Shown in pieces: positions 60,004 through 64,000 of a stretch of 64,000 nucleotides of DNA. A program made the position numbers and the translations under genes. Source of the stretch: Phytopythium helicoides (Eukaryota > Oomycota > Peronosporomycetes > Pythiales > Pythiaceae); the NCBI GenBank assembly GCA_024867545.1, contig JANFNE010000078.1:1-64000 (forward strand), given 5' to 3'. The notes under the pieces are model-generated. The model had not been told where the DNA came from and made no database searches. It worked only from the letters and a program-made list of their open reading frames with translations. Positions within the stretch are counted from its first letter, which is position 1. Each line of letters begins with the position of its first letter.

Positions 60004-62498
60004 ATGCTGCGCGCCAAGCACATGGGCTTCAAGAGCGTGCGCCGCGTGGAGGTCAAGGCCGAGACCACGACGCCCGGCGAGGCGCGCGGCGGCGCCGTGG
60101 ACGCGGCGAGCGCGCGCGCGGGCGCCTCTCGCGGGCGGCGCACGCTGCCGCGGCTCGAGTTCACGGTGGACGAGGACGGCGCCGTGCTGCACGGGCCGCA
60201 GCGCGGCGCGTACCCGTTCCTGGGCGCGGCGGGCGACGCGGAGCGGGAGCTGGCGGCCAGCTTCCGCGCGCTGCACATGCGCGAGCTGGCGGACGAGAAC
60301 GAGCGCGACAACGGCGGCTCGACGGCGGCGGTGGACGGCGACCAGGAGGAGGGCGAGGACAACCAGGTGGAGGAGGACGACGACGAGGAAAGGGACGAGA
60401 CGGAGCGAAAGCCCGCGCCCATGAAGGAGTGCATCCTCAACGACACGCGCGCCACCACGCTGGCGATCAAGTACGACCGCGGCGTCGGCAAGTTTGTCTG
60501 CGGGTCCAGCATCGAGCGATTCTCGGGACACACGGGCGTCTGCCGCGTGCTCGGGAGCAAGAAGTACCCCATCATCCCGCACAGCCTCCGCATCGGAGAC
60601 CTGCTGCGCATCGGGTCCGTCGGACTCGTCGTCTGCGAGATCAACCGCACGGCCAGCGAAGAGACGCTCGAGGCGCTCAGCGAGGAGGAGTACGAGTTCC
60701 TCAAGGAGAACTACCTCAGCCTCCCGCTCCAGCAGACATTCCACCCCACCGACTCGCGAGGCGCCCAGATGGACGACGAGGACGACCGTGCAGACGACAA
60801 GGACGACTGCGCGCGCACGCGACGTGTGGGCGGAGAGACCTCGGACGAGGGCGAGTCCGAAGAGGACGCTCGCGCCGGCAGGGACTCGGCGGGCGCCGAT
60901 GGCCAGGGTGGCGGCACCAAGGACGGCAGCCGCACCATGGGCGTCGCTGGCGTGGTCGGCAAGCGCTTCTGCTACATCTGCTACGACGGAGACGAAGAGC
61001 CAGAGGAGAACCCGCTCGTTGCGCCATGCGACTGCAAGGGCGACACCAAGTACGTGCATCTCGAGTGCCTGCAGCGCTGGAACAACAACCTCGATGCCGA
61101 GGGCAACAATCCCAACCAGAAAGTGTGCGCTGTCACCAACACGGACGGACTTGACGTCTGCAGTATCTGCAAGGCCACATACCTCACGAGCGTCCGGCTC
61201 GACGACGGACGCGTTGTCTCGCTGCTCGCCAAGAAGCTGCCGCCCCCGTATGTGACTTTCGCCGTCGTCACGCAGCACGAGACCCGCAACCGGTCCACCG
61301 CCCTCACCAACACACGTTTCCAGCTCAGCTTTGCCAAGTGCGTCCTTCAAAGCGTTGTTTTTCCTGGACGTATGACTGATACGTTCTCTTGTGTTGAACA
61401 GCCTGCCGCGCGGCCAGCAGTACCTGACCATCGGTCGCTCGACGACGAACAACATGACTCTACGGTACCGAACCGTCTCACAGCTTCATGCCAAGATCAA
61501 ATTCCAAGATGTACGTCGTCCGTTGCGAATTGGAATGAGGTACTCGTTGCTCGTGTCACGAAAACTAATACGCTACTCTCTATGAGCAGGGCCATTTTTT
61601 CCTGTTCGACGCCTCAAGTTCCAACGGCACCATGCTGTTTCTGAGCAAGCCACTCGAGTTGGACTGGAACAAAACCATGCACGTCAAGATTGGTCGCACC
61701 ATTCTGACGCTCAAGTCAAAGAAAAAGTGGAAGTGGACAGGTGCGTCAGAAGATGATGCGGACAGTGATGGAGAAGGCGTGAGCTCTCCTCGGGCCAGTG
61801 GGGTCGGTACTCCACGAGAGGGCGGAGAATCCACGCCTCGAGCCAGCTCCTTTAGGGCTCCCACCCCTCGCCACCCTGGACAAAACCGATTTGAGCCTGA
61901 TGGGATTCTGAGCGATCCCAGCGCCGAGTTGCTGTCACCTTTCCGAGGTATTCCGACCACATTGCCGGTGGAACCACTGGCGTCAGATATTCAAGACGGT
62001 AGCGAGGATTCTCCAACCACTGAGGCTCCTGCCACGCTTGTGCACTCGCCTCAGGTACGCACAGCCCCCTTGGTCGATGATCCCGAGTTGCCAGAATCGT
62101 TCAACCTCAGCGAAATTGACGACGACGTCCAGAACGCGTCCACTTCCGACTCTCATCCCGCTGAGGATAACCAGCAGCAGCAATCTACTTCGTTCCGCGC
62201 ATTCATGCCTGGAAATCCCCGAGCCAGCCCTCCAGAAGCACCTGGCCTTAACGGCGGTGGAACTCCTTTGGGCCTTCTGCAGGGACGTGTAGCCGACCTG
62301 CCGCGTATGCGCAACGAACTCCGTCAGCGCCGCGAGCACATGCTGTTCGACCTCGTGGACTCGCTAGCGCTCATCGACTCGCTGGAGCGAATGCCGATGA
62401 GACGACCGACTGCGAGTACGCGCGCGGTCGCTCCCCCAAGACGCCTGCCGCATGCTCGCCGTCCCTCGAGCGCGAGCCGCCCCGAGCAGCAGCAATAA
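60004..62498 (+). CDS. RING-CH (MARCH-type) E3 ligase-like protein with FHA domain
   Basis: Three exons, 60004-61337, 61402-61510 and 61590-62498, 783 residues. The N-terminal part has an FHA-like segment ending SLRIGDLLRIGSVGLVVCEI (to about 220), which lacks the usual phosphothreonine-binding motifs. A RING-CH finger spans about 322-391: CYICYDGDEE, CDCKGDTKYVHLECLQRW and VCSICKATY give the C4HC3 ligands. A canonical FHA domain (about 440-525) follows across both introns: YLTIGRSTTNN, VSQLHAKIKF and SSSNGTML carry the phosphothreonine-binding Arg, Ser, His and Asn. The C-terminal 240 residues are Ser/Pro-rich. MARCH proteins are usually membrane-bound, but no helix is seen here. Likely a phospho-dependent ubiquitin ligase. 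Confidence 0.85.
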
Positions 62499-62657
62499 GT
62501 TAACAGTTCGTGTGTTTTGCTTTTCCGCATTGCCTAGTTTCCTGCACATCGAGTCCGACTAGATTGATTGGTAGTTTGCTTGCTTACTCGCTTTGGTATT
62601 TGCCAAAATGAAGGAGTCTGTTTGCTTCCAAAGGGAATGGTAGATGTTGCGAAGCAC

Positions 62658-63539
62658 CTACATGATGGGCTGGTTGGACGTCCAGAGCTTGGTGGGGCGC
62701 GATAGCTCGTCGCCCACGAGCTGCTTCCAGCTCTCGTGGGTCTGCTGGATGACTTCGACCGCAAAGTCGCGCGGCATGGCGCGACCGCCGAACGCGAACT
62801 CGCTGGGCGGCTTGCCGTCCGGGATCTTGTAGTCTCGGAACCAGCGGTGGATCTGCGCGACGGCGTCGTGCAGCTCCGTCTTGGCGAGGTCCTCAATGTC
62901 GTTGACGTGCTCGGCGAGCGGGTCCTTCATGTTGATGGCAATGACCTTCCAGTCCGTCTCTCCGCTGTCGATCATGCCGAGCACGCCGAGCACCTTGACG
63001 GGGTAGACTTCGCCCACGGACGCCACATAGCGTCCGATCTCGCACACGTCGATGGGGTCGTTGTCTCCGCCGTGCTTGGTGTTGTCGTCGACGTGTTCCG
63101 GGTCCTCCCACGTCTGCGGCAGGCACCCGTAGTTGACGAGCGAGGCGCTGTGGTAGAGCCGCGGGAGGCCCTTCTTGACGTCCTGCTTGATGGGGTTGAA
63201 CTCCTCCTCGCCCGCGATCTCCATCTTCTCGCGCGTGCCCCGCGGGATCTCGTTCACGAACTGGAAGATGCTGGAGCCCGGCTGGTGCGGGTGCGCCAGC
63301 GAGCCGTCGTGCGCGGGCGACAGCAGCGGGATGTGGTGCCACGGCGACTGCTTGCGGCCCAGATCGTCGTAGAAAAAGTAGCGGCACGCCGTGGTGCCCG
63401 GCTCGCCCACGCGCCGCACCGTGTGCTGCGCAAGCGGCTCGGTTTAGTGCAGCAGAGCGCAGAGGCGCGCATATTCGCGCGGACGACGCACCAGGAGGCG
63501 ACCGGAGGCGCGCGCGCGCGGCCGCAGGAGCTGGAGCAT
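62658..63539 (-). CDS. Soluble inorganic pyrophosphatase (family I), probably mitochondrial
   Basis: Two exons, 63539-63492 and 63425-62658, 271 residues. Exon 1 encodes MLQLLRPRARASGRLL, an Arg-rich helix without acids, typical of a mitochondrial presequence. The 66-nt intron is in phase, and the long frame of exon 2 otherwise lacks an ATG near its start. The catalytic core has the eukaryotic-type features EIPRGTREKMEIA, GCLPQTWEDPEH and the active-site signature DNDPIDVCEIG with its three Asp metal ligands, then GVLGMIDSGETDWKVIAI. The enzyme hydrolyses PPi to phosphate and so drives biosynthesis. The gene is divergent from the one starting at 63927. Confidence 0.92.
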
Positions 63540-63926
63540 CTTTCTTGGCCGCACAATCGGGAGTGCGCTTGACCAGCATGAAGTTTCGCGCTTTGACTTC
63601 CGGGACTGCAGAGTGGGAGAGGGACCTGGTAGTCAAAATGGAATCGATGAACCTCTTGAAATAGTTAGCGTAGTCATGTGCGATACGTATATATACAAAC
63701 AAATGAGAGTAGATTATACTCTTGAAAAAACGTACCTTGAATAAAGCAATGGATATTAATTTAAACAATCGCCCGCTGCCGTTTGAACGCGGGAGGACGA
63801 TACTGAAGCCAAGAGAGTCGCTCCCGCAGGAAGACTCTCTTGGCTTCACTATATCCGCTTCTCCCGCCGGCGCGACGCACACGAAGTACCTACACAAGAG
63901 GGGCAGTCAAGAAAGTGCGGATCCTC
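63540..63926. other. Divergent intergenic region with hairpin
   Basis: About 390 bases between the pyrophosphatase and the gene at the right edge. AT-rich from 63650 to 63770. It holds the 16-bp hairpin and no gene. Confidence 0.5.
63804..63848. repeat. Perfect 16-bp inverted repeat (hairpin)
   Basis: tgaagccaagagagtc and gactctcttggcttca flank 13 bases. It lies about 80 bases before the start codon at 63927. A stem this long and exact is not expected by chance. It could be a regulatory dyad or the remains of a small inverted-repeat element. Confidence 0.75.
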
Positions 63927-64000
63927 ATGGCGACGCCGCTGTCGCTGCTGGTGGAGGCGAACCCCATGACGGGCCGGCTGCCGGCGCCGCCGCGGCCCGC
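63927..64000 (+). CDS. Start of a gene running off the window
   Basis: An ATG opens a frame (MATPLSLLVEANPMTGRLPA) that stays open to the last base. The codons are G/C-rich, like the start of other genes here. Only 24 residues are visible, so no function can be given. Confidence 0.4.
   Translation, partial: MATPLSLLVEANPMTGRLPAPPRP

Noticed and set aside
59713..61455. 580-codon minus-strand frame across the RING-CH/FHA gene
   Set aside because: Antisense to clear zinc-finger motifs; composition is that of a GC-rich shadow, without any domain.
62736..63572. 278-codon plus-strand frame over the pyrophosphatase
   Set aside because: Opposite strand of a well-supported enzyme; no domain.
1..64000. 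tRNA, rRNA or CRISPR loci
   Set aside because: I looked for tRNA-like cloverleaf signatures, rRNA blocks and regularly spaced repeats and saw none. A covariance-model scan would be needed to exclude a tRNA.

Overview
The window is nuclear DNA of a zoospore-forming oomycete of the Phytophthora/Pythium type; the genus cannot be fixed from the sequence alone. The evidence is dense gene packing, short GT-AG introns (about 60-90 nt) whose phases fit, an oomycete-type INR-FPR core promoter a few tens of bases before many start codons, a flagellar protein (CFAP52), a polycystin channel, a bacterial-type xylose isomerase and a Ty1/copia polyprotein.

Layout. 0-2.6 kb: 3' end of a Ty1/copia element, with an intact reverse transcriptase/RNase H frame, a polypurine tract and a presumed LTR start. 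2.6-22 kb: single-copy and paired housekeeping genes. These are an LTA-synthase-like membrane phosphotransferase, two AAAP amino acid transporters, mitochondrial EF-G2, a TatA/B-like protein, an NTF2-fold protein, a chromodomain protein, proteasome subunit RPN12, xylose isomerase, and a head-to-head pair of UMPH-1 type 5'-nucleotidases. 22-35.4 kb: an SNF1/AMPK-like kinase, a PKD2-like channel, a small coiled-coil protein, the R-SNARE YKT6, a large coiled-coil protein and an NDR-family kinase. 35.4-57 kb: an array of 18 PLAC8-domain genes or pseudogenes plus one older relic, interrupted once by a secreted DJ-1/PfpI protein. 57-64 kb: CFAP52, a RING-CH/FHA protein, a soluble inorganic pyrophosphatase with a mitochondrial-type first exon, and the first codons of a further gene.

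The PLAC8 array is the most remarkable part. All copies share two cysteine blocks, one around CPCVSLAQI and one around CCxxCxxAQxATHxKSYKPGSC, joined by one or two membrane segments. The segment between the blocks varies from absent to about 60 residues and is Tyr/Asp-rich in several copies. Four copies sit in a near-perfect inverted repeat: 884-bp arms with two mismatches, around a 1.05-kb spacer in which the same genes have clearly diverged. Other copies show local homogenised patches, truncation, loss of the cysteine signature or frameshifts. Together this indicates active birth, death and gene conversion in a cysteine-rich membrane protein family linked elsewhere to metal handling and cell-size control.

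The remaining genes form no single pathway. Exon structures were worked out by hand from splice sites, reading phase and comparison with paralogues or remembered family patterns. They have not been checked against transcripts.
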